DNA of 64,000 nt from Oceanobacillus jordanicus (GTDB lineage Bacteria > Bacillota > Bacilli > Bacillales > Amphibacillaceae). The notes below the pieces were generated by a model. The model saw only the letters and a program-made list of their open reading frames with translations, was not told the DNA's origin and did not search any database. The position numbers were made by a program, and so were the translations under genes. Every line of letters begins with the position of its first letter. The stretch's first letter is position 1. The stretch spans positions 160,011-224,010 of the forward strand of contig NZ_JAIFZM010000006.1 in NCBI RefSeq assembly GCF_022095695.1. The letters are read 5' to 3'. This document shows positions 1 through 6,742 of this stretch, piece by piece.

Positions 1-20
1 CTAGAAATGGAGGAAGCAAT

Positions 21-194
21 TTGTCTACATATACTATTGTTATTATTGTGATGGTCGCTGTAGTGGCAATTGTTTTGCTTTTATCGCTGTTTACCATTTC
101 AAAAGGGTATGCATACAAACATGAAGTTGATCCACTACCTGGTGAGGACAGCAACAAAGAAGATAACAAGGAAGAAAAAGAAGAGGAGAAATGA
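21..194 (+). CDS. ytzI: YtzI-like small membrane protein (57 aa)
   Basis: Small protein with a TTG start preceded by GGAGG seven bases upstream. The translation begins STYTIVIIVMVAVVAIV, a single hydrophobic segment covering about residues 4-25, followed by a SKGYAYKHEVDPL stretch and a highly charged Lys/Glu tail. The KGYAYKHxVDPL block is what I recall from Bacillus YtzI, a small membrane protein of unknown function. Its TGA stop lies just before the oxidoreductase start, so the two are probably co-transcribed. The promoter lies outside the window. Identity rests on memory of the family; the reading frame, ribosome site and membrane segment are directly visible. Confidence 0.65.
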   Translation: MSTYTIVIIVMVAVVAIVLLLSLFTISKGYAYKHEVDPLPGEDSNKEDNKEEKEEEK

Positions 195-199
195 TAAAA

Positions 200-1180
200 A
201 TGAAATTTTCAACAATAGGTACAAGCTGGATAACAGAATCCTTTATAGCCGCAGCGAAACAATCAGGATCTGCTGAACTACATGCTGTTTATTCTAGAAC
301 AGAGGAAAGTGCTAAAGCATTCGCGGAGAAAAATGGAGCGAAGCAGTGGTTTTCTAATTTGGAAGCTATGCTACAGGACGAAGAATCAGATTTTATTTAT
401 ATTGCTTCACCGAATAGAATGCATTATGAGCATATGATTATGTGTATGGATAATGGCAAACATGTGTTTTGTGAAAAACCAATGGTCTTGAATGAATCAC
501 AGTGGAATCATGTACAGGAGACAGCAAAGGAAAAGGGCGTCTTTGTATTTGAAGGATTCCGTCATCTTTATTCCCCTAACTATAAGAAGTTAAAAGATAA
601 GTTGACTCAAGTTGGTCAGATTCGCAGTGTGATGCTGCAATATGTACAGTATTCTTCTAAATATGATGCCTTTAAAGAGGGAAAAGCACCTAATGTGTTT
701 TCCAAAGAGTTTGCTGGTGGCGCAATAATGGACCTAGGCGTTTACCCACTAAGTTTGGCACTAGACTTGTTTGGCGAACCGAATAACATTAACTATTTTC
801 CTGTCCTGCTGTCAAACGGGACGGATGGAAGTGGCACCCTTGTGCTAAACTATAACGAATTTGTTGTCACCATCCTCTGTTCAAAAATAGCCCAAGGGAC
901 CGCACCATCTGAAATTCATGGGGAAGATGGTGCCTTAAGAATGGATCATGTGGCACCAATCGAACAGCTGTCCTTTTATGATAGAAAAACAAAAGAGACA
1001 ACAGAATTAGCTGAAAAGCAAGAGCAATTAGACATGATTTATGAAGCCCAAGCCTTCGTTAAGATGGTTAAGGAACAAAACCTTGAGGAACACGCGGCAG
1101 GACTAGAACGTAGCAGGCAGGTTGCAAAATGGACGTCCGAAGCAAGAAAACAACACAATATCCTATTTCCAGGAGAGTAA
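200..1180 (+). CDS. Gfo/Idh/MocA-family oxidoreductase (YulF-like)
   Basis: Predicted NAD(P)-dependent oxidoreductase of 326 aa, probably acting on a sugar or inositol-like substrate in the cytoplasm. The N-terminal Rossmann segment is KFSTIGTSWIT, where the glycine-rich loop departs from GxGxxG, as I recall for YulF-type members. The family motif CEKPM follows near residues 91-95, with the lysine expected to be catalytic, and GGAIMDLGVYPL near 175 marks the C-terminal domain. I start at ATG 200 because the GAGGAG ribosome site ends at 188, leaving 11 bases; the upstream ATG at 191 would leave only 2. It follows the YtzI-like gene directly and ends before a clear terminator. Substrate is not predictable from sequence. 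Confidence 0.85.
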   Translation: MKFSTIGTSWITESFIAAAKQSGSAELHAVYSRTEESAKAFAEKNGAKQWFSNLEAMLQDEESDFIYIASPNRMHYEHMIMCMDNGKHVFCEKPMVLNESQWNHVQETAKEKGVFVFEGFRHLYSPNYKKLKDKLTQVGQIRSVMLQYVQYSSKYDAFKEGKAPNVFSKEFAGGAIMDLGVYPLSLALDLFGEPNNINYFPVLLSNGTDGSGTLVLNYNEFVVTILCSKIAQGTAPSEIHGEDGALRMDHVAPIEQLSFYDRKTKETTELAEKQEQLDMIYEAQAFVKMVKEQNLEEHAAGLERSRQVAKWTSEARKQHNILFPGE

Positions 1181-1199
1181 TAAGGGACGATAAGTAAAA

Positions 1200-1239
1200 G
1201 GTCGAGCGATAAATTTAAAATCGCTCGACCTCCTTTTTT
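1200..1239 (+). terminator. Rho-independent terminator after oxidoreductase
   Basis: A perfect 11-bp stem (GGTCGAGCGAT with ATCGCTCGACC) around a 9-base AT-rich loop is followed by TCCTTTTTT. It lies 20 bases after the oxidoreductase stop and faces the convergent dioxygenase gene. Confidence 0.9.
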
Positions 1240-1269
1240 CTATAAAGTTCAAAGGCGAATATAAATACC

Positions 1270-2244
1270 TTAGCCTCTTTTTGTATCAAGTGGTTTTAAT
1301 CTAGCTTCAATACGTTCCCTATCTTGTTCGAAATATGGTGGCAATGCCAGCGATTCGCCTAGGTGTTCTGGATCTTCGTCGGTTGTGAAGCCAGGACCGT
1401 CTGTAGCTAGTTCAAAAAGAATACCATTTGGCTCTCTGAAATAAAGTGATTTAAAGTAATAACGTTCCACTAATCCAGAGTTGGGAAGTCTGGCACTTTG
1501 CAAGCGTTCCTTCCAATACTGTAATTCCTCTTCGTTATCTACACGGAATGCCACATGATGGACACTCCCTCTTCCAGGTCGTTCTCTTGGGAGGTCGGAT
1601 CTTGTTTCCAAATGAACCTCTGCACCAGTGCCACCTTCGCCAGTTGAAAAGACACGTACATCCTGTTGACCTTGAACTAAGGAAGGGTAACGATCGATCT
1701 CCTTAAAGGAGAGAACCTCTGTCAGCACCTTTATGGTTGGATCTGGATCATTAACAGTGAGATGACTTGGTCCAAGTCCGATGATGGCATTTTCAACGGG
1801 AACTGGCCCCTTTTTCCATGGGGTACCACCTTTTACACCATTGTTTGTTTCATCTGATATTAACTTAAGCCTCTGGCCTTCTGGGTCTCGGAAAGAGACA
1901 ATTTTTCGGCCACCCACAGTAATGATTTCATCATGGTCAACCTTATACTCGATGAAACGTTGCTTCCAGTATTGTAGAGCATTGTTATCCTTAACACGTA
2001 GAGATGTTGCAGAGATACTGCTGACACCAGGATAGGTCGTACCTGCACGTGGTATTTCAAAAAACGTCAAATCAGTACCAGGGTTGCCTATCTCATCTGC
2101 ATAAAATAAATGGTACACGGAAGTATCATCCTGGTTTACCGTCTTTTTAACAAGGCGCATTCCAAGAACTTCTGTATAAAAAGAGTAGTTGTCTGCTGCG
2201 TTTGCCGTTAATGCTGAGACGTGGTGGATACCTTTCAGTTCCAT
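1270..2244 (-). CDS. Ring-cleaving dioxygenase, VOC/glyoxalase family (MhqA/MhqO-like)
   Basis: Predicted Fe(II)-dependent extradiol-type dioxygenase of 324 aa in the family that removes hydroquinones and catechol-like compounds in Bacillus (MhqA, MhqO, MhqE). Two vicinal-oxygen-chelate halves are visible: GIHHVSALTANA at the N-terminus and GSVHHVAFRVDN near residue 225, each with the metal-ligand histidine, plus a C-terminal glutamate region at NGILFELATDGPGF. I start at ATG 2244 because GAAGGAGGAAAAC sits just upstream; an open extension to 2304 has no ribosome site. The gene is monocistronic. A palindrome like the MhqR operator lies about 50 bases upstream, supporting a role in quinone or electrophile stress. 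Which Mhq paralogue it matches cannot be settled by eye. Confidence 0.85.
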   Translation of the reverse strand: MELKGIHHVSALTANAADNYSFYTEVLGMRLVKKTVNQDDTSVYHLFYADEIGNPGTDLTFFEIPRAGTTYPGVSSISATSLRVKDNNALQYWKQRFIEYKVDHDEIITVGGRKIVSFRDPEGQRLKLISDETNNGVKGGTPWKKGPVPVENAIIGLGPSHLTVNDPDPTIKVLTEVLSFKEIDRYPSLVQGQQDVRVFSTGEGGTGAEVHLETRSDLPRERPGRGSVHHVAFRVDNEEELQYWKERLQSARLPNSGLVERYYFKSLYFREPNGILFELATDGPGFTTDEDPEHLGESLALPPYFEQDRERIEARLKPLDTKRG

Positions 2245-2290
2245 ATGTTTTCCTCCTTCGATCAATTGTGTATGATATTTACTCGGAAAA

Positions 2291-2308
2291 TAGTTTGAAT
2301 TCAAGATA
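2291..2308 (-). promoter_or_regulatory. Candidate MhqR operator over the dioxygenase promoter
   Basis: Read on the minus strand the site is TATCTTGAATTCAAACTA, an imperfect palindrome centred on GAATTC. The MhqR consensus I recall is tATCTcgaAtTCgAGATa; the left half differs at one position and the right half at several. A possible -35 (TTGAAT) lies inside it, with TAAATA 17 bases downstream, so a bound repressor would block transcription. Confidence 0.5.
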
Positions 2309-2331
2309 ATTTTATTATAATCCTCACTGGA

Positions 2332-2910
2332 TTAATTGTCTACTTCCTCGACTCCCTGTTCAATCTTTGGTCTTAACCCGTTCTGAAGATCTCTTATTGA
2401 AAGGCCAAACGTCATTTGAAGGTGCGGATAATCTTTGAAGTTCTCCCAATCCCCACCCCATTCAAAGCCGAGATCCTTTGCTATATCTGCAACCTCGAAC
2501 CAGTCAGAGTCACCGTTTCCATTTCCGTCATAGTTAAGGTCCCAGATAAGGTTCCCATCCTGATCGGAGAGGGCATAATCAATGGCCAAGCCATAATTAT
2601 GATAGGATTCTCCTCCTTGTGCGTGTGTAACAATGTTTCCCTCTGTCGTTCGTCCTTGTTCATAAAGTGCGTTCTGTTCATCATAGGTTCGAATGGTTTC
2701 CGTGATAATCAATTCTATACCTATATTCTCAGCCTCTTTCACTAGCTTGTTTTTATGCTCTTCTACGATAGGATGAAGCTCTGTTGGAATGGATGCATCC
2801 TTTCCTTTGTCATCATATTTTTTGTTTTGTTGGTTATATAATGTAAAAAGCAATACGAAGAATAGGATAATGATAAGCCACGTACTAAGTATGCTAGATG
2901 TCTGCCGCAT
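2332..2910 (-). CDS. cwlK: Peptidoglycan L-alanyl-D-glutamate endopeptidase, M15 family (CwlK)
   Basis: Predicted secreted or membrane-anchored zinc peptidase of 192 aa that cuts the L-Ala-D-Glu bond of peptidoglycan stem peptides. Residues 8-25 form one hydrophobic anchor (TWLIIILFFVLLFTLY). The catalytic core has ITETIRTYDEQNALYEQGRT, then the zinc-ligand motif GGESYHNYGLAIDYAL near residues 98-113, and HLQ near 164. The block from SYHNYGLAID to GFEWGGDW agrees closely with my memory of B. subtilis CwlK (YcdD). GAGGGGAA precedes the ATG by eight bases. It ends 87 bases upstream of the dioxygenase start and has no obvious terminator of its own. It probably acts in cell-wall turnover. Confidence 0.9.
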   Translation of the reverse strand: MRQTSSILSTWLIIILFFVLLFTLYNQQNKKYDDKGKDASIPTELHPIVEEHKNKLVKEAENIGIELIITETIRTYDEQNALYEQGRTTEGNIVTHAQGGESYHNYGLAIDYALSDQDGNLIWDLNYDGNGNGDSDWFEVADIAKDLGFEWGGDWENFKDYPHLQMTFGLSIRDLQNGLRPKIEQGVEEVDN

Positions 2911-3013
2911 GCTGTTATTCCCCTCAACCTATATTTCTAGTTCTTATCTTATTCTAACAAATAAAGAGGGCATTATGCTGTTGGCGAGGGAGGATTATTG
3001 AGCAAATTTCATG

Positions 3014-3042
3014 TTCTTTCTTTATATTATTTACGTTATAAT
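3014..3042 (+). promoter_or_regulatory. Sigma-A-type promoter upstream of repeat and plsY-like gene
   Basis: TTCTTT and TATAAT are separated by 17 bases. Only 7 bases separate the -10 box from the dispersed element at 3050-3200, so transcripts from here would carry the whole element in the leader of the PlsY-family gene. Confidence 0.45.
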
Positions 3043-3049
3043 AAGGCCA

Positions 3050-3200
3050 ATAAAGTGAAACTTCAATCAGTGGGGGGGGTCGTCCTTCCCGACTGATTGT
3101 TAGTTAGCGAATCGTGGTGTTAGCGTCTATTACTACCACTTAAACATTACGGTTTCACTTTAAGTTATAAAAGTGGGGTTTTACGGACGGTTGCACCGGT
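3050..3200 (-). mobile_element. Non-autonomous IS200/IS605-like element, copy A
   Basis: A diverged, inverted copy of the ~155-bp repeat found at 12729, 18965, 37212, 46245 and 57500. Read on the minus strand it runs from ACCGGTGCAACCGTCCGT to GTTTCACTTTAT. TTTAT precedes the left end (3201-3205) and TTTAT is the right end. It codes for nothing. The left boundary touches AAAGGAGG, the ribosome site of the next gene. Confidence 0.75.
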
Positions 3201-3217
3201 ATAAAGGAGGATTGCGT

Positions 3218-3835
3218 ATGTTAACCTTTATTGTTAGTTTACTGGGTTATATTTTCGGTTGTATCCACGGTTCCCAGGTGGTTAGCAGGATGAAGAAAGT
3301 CGATATAAAAAATAGTGGTGTTAAGAATGCTGGGGCTTCCAACACAACAATTTTACTTGGTTGGAAATACGGTATTCTTGTTGCATTAATTGATATTTTT
3401 AAAGCAACAGCAGCAATAATGCTAGCTTTATTTATCATAAGAGAGAGCGGTGTTAATGGCGATGCTCAGATTTTACTTGTTTATGTCACGGCACTCTTTG
3501 TAATTGTAGGGCATAACTATCCTATCACGATGAAATTTAGTGGAGGAAAAGGGACAGCCAGCCTTGTTGGTGGGCTACTGGCGATTGATTGGAAAATTGC
3601 CGTGATAGGGATTGCTATATTATTTCTATTTACTTTTACGACAGATTACCTTGTTGTTGGGGTACTGTTTATGTACCTGTCATTTCTAGTGACAACATAC
3701 TTATTTTTCGGTGTGGAACCAACCATGATCGTCGTGTTCTTATCTTTGTTGAGTATTATGAAACATATGGAAAATTATAAACGTATATGGAGAAAAGAAG
3801 AGACGAAGCTTTCAAGTATGTTTCGAAAAAAATAA
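3218..3835 (+). CDS. Glycerol-3-phosphate acyltransferase, PlsY family
   Basis: Polytopic membrane protein of 205 aa. PlsY enzymes transfer an acyl group from acyl-phosphate to glycerol-3-phosphate, the first step of phospholipid synthesis. All three family motifs are recognisable but diverged: GCIHGSQVVSRMKKVDIK then GVKNAGASNT for motif 1, VGHNYPITMKFSGGKGTAS for motif 2, and KHMENYKRI for motif 3. Motif 1 lacks the usual GSIPSG, so this may be a second PlsY-type paralogue rather than the housekeeping enzyme. I start at ATG 3218, preceded by AAAGGAGG; an open extension to 3173 lies inside the repeat element. The DUF456 gene follows 15 bases later, probably in the same transcript. Confidence 0.75.
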   Translation: MLTFIVSLLGYIFGCIHGSQVVSRMKKVDIKNSGVKNAGASNTTILLGWKYGILVALIDIFKATAAIMLALFIIRESGVNGDAQILLVYVTALFVIVGHNYPITMKFSGGKGTASLVGGLLAIDWKIAVIGIAILFLFTFTTDYLVVGVLFMYLSFLVTTYLFFGVEPTMIVVFLSLLSIMKHMENYKRIWRKEETKLSSMFRKK

Positions 3836-3850
3836 TCACTGGAGGAACTT

Positions 3851-4336
3851 ATGCTAGATATTATCATTTGGATCGCTATTAGCGTATTGTTTATACTAAG
3901 TTTTGTAGGCATTATTTTCCCAATTGTCCCCTCTGTGCTTGTGATATGGGGTGGATTTTTACTTTATCATTTCGTGTTAAATAGCAACGAGCTTAATGCT
4001 GTTTTTTGGACGGTAATGATTGTTTTAACGGTTGTGCTTATTGTTTCAGATATTATAGCCAATAGTTATTTTGTGAAAAAATATGGTGGTAGTAAATGGG
4101 GAGAGCGGGGAGCGGCGATTGCAGTTATCATCGGATCGTTTATTATTCCACCGTTTGGTATCATTATCATCCCGTTTGCTGCTGTGTTTATTATTGAGAT
4201 GATTCAAAAGAGAACAGCACAGGAAGCGCTGCTTGCATCTGTAGGATCCTTAATCGGTTTTTTAGGAGGAGCAGTCGCCAAAGTTGTAATACAGCTCGTT
4301 ATGATTATCTGGTTTATAATCGTTGTGATATTCTAA
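3851..4336 (+). CDS. DUF456 domain-containing membrane protein
   Basis: A 161-aa integral membrane protein with about four or five hydrophobic segments (residues 2-22, 24-42, 48-66, 88-118, 128-160). The order of glycine-rich helices (GIIFPIVPSVLVIWGGFLLYH; KKYGGSKWGERGAAIAVIIGS; FGIIIIPFAAVFIIEM) fits DUF456, a family of unknown function that includes B. subtilis YqgC as I recall. GGAGG sits seven bases before the ATG. It follows the PlsY-like gene at 15 bases, suggesting a membrane-related operon. A specific function cannot be given. Confidence 0.75.
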   Translation: MLDIIIWIAISVLFILSFVGIIFPIVPSVLVIWGGFLLYHFVLNSNELNAVFWTVMIVLTVVLIVSDIIANSYFVKKYGGSKWGERGAAIAVIIGSFIIPPFGIIIIPFAAVFIIEMIQKRTAQEALLASVGSLIGFLGGAVAKVVIQLVMIIWFIIVVIF

Positions 4337-4344
4337 AGAAAAGC

Positions 4345-4383
4345 GGAGAGCGCCGATTATTCTCGCTAAATATTGGTGCTCTC
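4345..4383 (+). other. Intercistronic hairpin without a strong T-run
   Basis: GGAGAGCGCC and GGTGCTCTC can pair across an AT-rich loop that itself contains TTAT/ATAT pairing. The downstream run is only CTAAAG, so it is more likely an RNA-processing or stability hairpin than an efficient terminator. Confidence 0.35.
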
Positions 4384-4410
4384 TAAAGTAAGATAGAAAG
4401 GATTTTTTCG

Positions 4411-5259
4411 ATGAAACTACCAGCTAGAGTGATGACCATTGCCGGATCTGCTGCAGGAGGAAGTGCAGGGATTCAGGCAGATTTGAAAACATTTCAAGAA
4501 TTAGATACCTACGGAATGAGCGTACTTACAGCGATTGTTTCCAGGCATCCCAAGACAAAGAAAAATGTTCATCTCCAGACAATAGAGGCCATTGAAGCAC
4601 AGTTTGCAACTGCTATCGAGCAGGTAGGTGTGGAAGGAGTAAAAATAGGGATGCTCTTTTCCGAAGAGATAATAGAGAATGTGTCTATATTAGTGAAACA
4701 AGCAGACATTAACTATTTAGTTGTTGATCCGGTAATGGTAGGAAAGATGAATTCGAAGCTACTTGAGGATAAAGCAATTCATGCACTCAAGGAAAAAATG
4801 ATTCCAATGGCGACTATTATTACACCGAACGTACCAGAGGCATCTTTATTATTAGATGGAAGAAGTATTACGTCTGTGGGGGAACTAAAGCAGGCAGCGG
4901 TGGATCTTTATAATCTTGGTTGTCAAAATGTTCTTGTAAAAGGGGGGAGACTGGACGGTCCTGCCATTGATGTCCTATTCGACGGAAAAAATATGACATT
5001 GTTTGAAGCCCCGCGTATGGAAACCGCCAATACAAGTGGAGCTGGCTGTACTTATTCCGCAGCCATTACAGCATTTTTAACAAAAGGTTTTTCTGTTTAT
5101 GAGTCTGTCAAAAAAGCAAAAAGTTTTGTAACGAGTGCGATTGAATATGGTTTTTCCTATACGGATATCGTTGGTCCGACTTACCATGCGGCCGAGAGGA
5201 AATATGGAGAAGCTAGCAAAATTAAAATCTATCATGTTAATCAGGGGGAAGCCAAATGA
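4411..5259 (+). CDS. pdxK: Pyridoxine/pyridoxal or hydroxymethylpyrimidine kinase (PdxK/ThiD-like)
   Basis: Ribokinase-fold kinase of 282 aa for vitamin B6 or thiamine-pyrimidine salvage. Visible motifs are the N-terminal substrate loop AGSAAGGSAGIQADLKTF, the central VVDPVMVGK, ITPNVPEASLL, LVKGG, and the anion-hole motif TSGAGCTYSAA near residue 210. GAGCT with cysteine is the form I recall for B. subtilis PdxK, whereas ThiD usually has GTGCT. The first loop reads AGSAAGG where the family normally has AGSD(S/G)xGG, so an aspartate is replaced by alanine; substrate preference may differ. The stop overlaps the PncA start by four bases, so the two are translationally coupled and both serve cofactor salvage. 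Confidence 0.8.
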   Translation: MKLPARVMTIAGSAAGGSAGIQADLKTFQELDTYGMSVLTAIVSRHPKTKKNVHLQTIEAIEAQFATAIEQVGVEGVKIGMLFSEEIIENVSILVKQADINYLVVDPVMVGKMNSKLLEDKAIHALKEKMIPMATIITPNVPEASLLLDGRSITSVGELKQAAVDLYNLGCQNVLVKGGRLDGPAIDVLFDGKNMTLFEAPRMETANTSGAGCTYSAAITAFLTKGFSVYESVKKAKSFVTSAIEYGFSYTDIVGPTYHAAERKYGEASKIKIYHVNQGEAK

Positions 5260-5807
5260 GTAAACGTGCTTTAATTAATGTAGATTACACATATGATTTC
5301 GTCGCAGAGGATGGGAAGTTAACATGCGGCGAACCGGGTCAAGCTATAGAGGATAACATCGTAAGCTTAACAGAAGAGTTTATTACGGCGGGAGATTATG
5401 TTGTGCTAGCAATTGACGCCCATCATGAAGGAGACGCATTACATCCTGAAGCCAAGCTTTTTCCGCCACATAATATTATAGGAACCTCTGGCAGGAATCT
5501 TTATGGAAGTTTAGCCAATCTTTATGAGCAATATAAGAATAAAGAGAATGTTTATTATCGTGATAAAACAAGGTATAGTGCCTTTGCAGGAACCGATTTG
5601 GAACTAAAACTTCGTGAGCGGAACATTGAGGAAGTACATATTATTGGAGTATGTACAGACATTTGTGTGTTGCATACAGCTGTAGATGCCTATAACAAAG
5701 GGTTCAAGATCGTAGTTCATAAGGATGCGGTCGCTAGCTTTAATCAAGCTGGCCATGAATGGGCGCTTGGTCATTTTGAAAATACTCTTGGAGCAAGTGT
5801 TATATAG
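5256..5807 (+). CDS. pncA: Nicotinamidase, isochorismatase-family cysteine hydrolase (PncA/YueJ-like)
   Basis: Predicted cytoplasmic nicotinamidase of 183 aa, converting nicotinamide to nicotinate for NAD salvage. The catalytic triad can be read: Asp in NVDYTYDF (residue 9), Lys in YRDKTRYSAF (near 103) and Cys in GVCTDICVLHT (Cys 138 or 142). The metal-ligand pattern DAHHEGD is near residue 52. Length and sequence agree with my memory of B. subtilis YueJ/PncA. It overlaps the upstream kinase by four bases (ATGA), and an acetyltransferase follows after 33 bases. The family also contains isochorismatases and other amidases, but the TRYSAFAGTDLE and LHTAVDAYNKGF blocks favour nicotinamidase. 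Confidence 0.88.
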   Translation: MSKRALINVDYTYDFVAEDGKLTCGEPGQAIEDNIVSLTEEFITAGDYVVLAIDAHHEGDALHPEAKLFPPHNIIGTSGRNLYGSLANLYEQYKNKENVYYRDKTRYSAFAGTDLELKLRERNIEEVHIIGVCTDICVLHTAVDAYNKGFKIVVHKDAVASFNQAGHEWALGHFENTLGASVI

Positions 5808-5840
5808 AAAAGTTTGTCCCATATAGGAGGAAGAATAGAG

Positions 5841-6389
5841 ATGGAATCATTATTTTTAAAGGAACAGTTTAACTCTTTTACGGTAAAGCAAGCCGCTCCC
5901 TCTGATGCGGCAGCAGTAATAGAATTACTAAAAGGTGTTGCCACTCGCTTGCAAGAGAATGGATTAAATCAATGGGAGTTCTTACTTGATGGTGGAGAAG
6001 ATGCGGAGATTATTAATTCCATTAAACGCGGTGTTACCTATATCGTGACAGATGGTGAAAGACTTGTTGCTACTTTTAATCTCACCAATAAACAAAACGA
6101 TTGGGATGCTCAACTTTGGGGAGCGAGAGAAGATAATGCTTATTACATTCATCGCCTTGCCGTACATAACCACTATACTGGAAGAGGAATAGGAAAAGAT
6201 CTTCTGTTGTGGCTTGATGAAAATTTACAAGGGGAGGCAACGCTTCGACTCGACTGTATCGCGGATAATGCTGTTTTGAATGACTTTTATAAGCACGTAG
6301 GGTTCAATTATATGGGACAGGGGCATGCGGAAGGTGACTCTTTTTCCTTATATGAAAAAGAAACTCCCTCTCGAACATTAAACTCCTGA
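5841..6389 (+). CDS. GNAT-family N-acetyltransferase
   Basis: An acetyl-CoA-dependent acetyltransferase of 182 aa. The fold is indicated by YYIHRLAVHNHYTGRGIGKDLLLWL (beta4-alpha3, with the acetyl-CoA-binding RGIGK loop) and ADNAVLNDFYKHVGFNYMG at the C-terminus. I choose ATG 5841, which has AGGAGG nine bases upstream, over an open extension to 5814. It probably ends the DUF456-pdxK-pncA stretch, because the T-box leader follows. The substrate (amine, protein N-terminus or small molecule) cannot be predicted. Confidence 0.85.
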   Translation: MESLFLKEQFNSFTVKQAAPSDAAAVIELLKGVATRLQENGLNQWEFLLDGGEDAEIINSIKRGVTYIVTDGERLVATFNLTNKQNDWDAQLWGAREDNAYYIHRLAVHNHYTGRGIGKDLLLWLDENLQGEATLRLDCIADNAVLNDFYKHVGFNYMGQGHAEGDSFSLYEKETPSRTLNS

Positions 6390-6470
6390 ATGTGAAGGGG
6401 TGAGAAGAGAGTATCTTCTCACCTTGACTTTACAAACATATCCCTTTATATTTAGGGATATATACGAAAC

Positions 6471-6700
6471 GTTGACGAGGATTAGTATAATTTGTTTGTC
6501 TGTACAAGAGAGGGAATGGCGCTGTGAATTCCTACTGACACGAATTAGAACCTGCCTCCTGAGTTCGCCATTGGAAGGTTTAAACCGTAAAATGAGCGCG
6601 GGTCATGCCGTTATACATTTAAGTGTGCATCAGTAGTATGGATGCAAACAAGGGTGGTACCACCATAGCCTCGGTCCCTTTTCGGATGGAGGGTTTTTTG
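6471..6700 (+). promoter_or_regulatory. T-box riboswitch, proline specifier
   Basis: The leader of the prolyl-tRNA synthetase gene has T-box hallmarks. GACGAGGATTAGTA begins Stem I, AGAGAGGGAATGG with GCTGTGAATTCC forms its distal part, and GAACCTGCC carries the specifier. The triplet after GAA is CCT (6551-6553), a proline codon. The T-box proper is AAGGGTGGTACCACC at 6650-6665. The competing terminator is GCCTCGGTCCC with GGATGGAGGG followed by TTTTTT (6669-6699). Uncharged tRNA-Pro should stabilise the antiterminator and permit proS expression. Stem pairings were judged by eye. Confidence 0.93.
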
Positions 6701-6742
6701 TGTTCAATATTTAAAATATCTTTATATAAAGAGGTGTTAGGC

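Noticed and set aside
3173..3217. N-terminal extension of the PlsY-like protein
   Set aside because: These codons lie inside the transposon-like element; AAAGGAGG directly precedes ATG 3218.
6623..6742. N-terminal extension of ProRS
   Set aside because: The extension overlaps the T-box antiterminator and terminator; TTG 6743 has GAGGTG at proper distance and gives the normal protein length.
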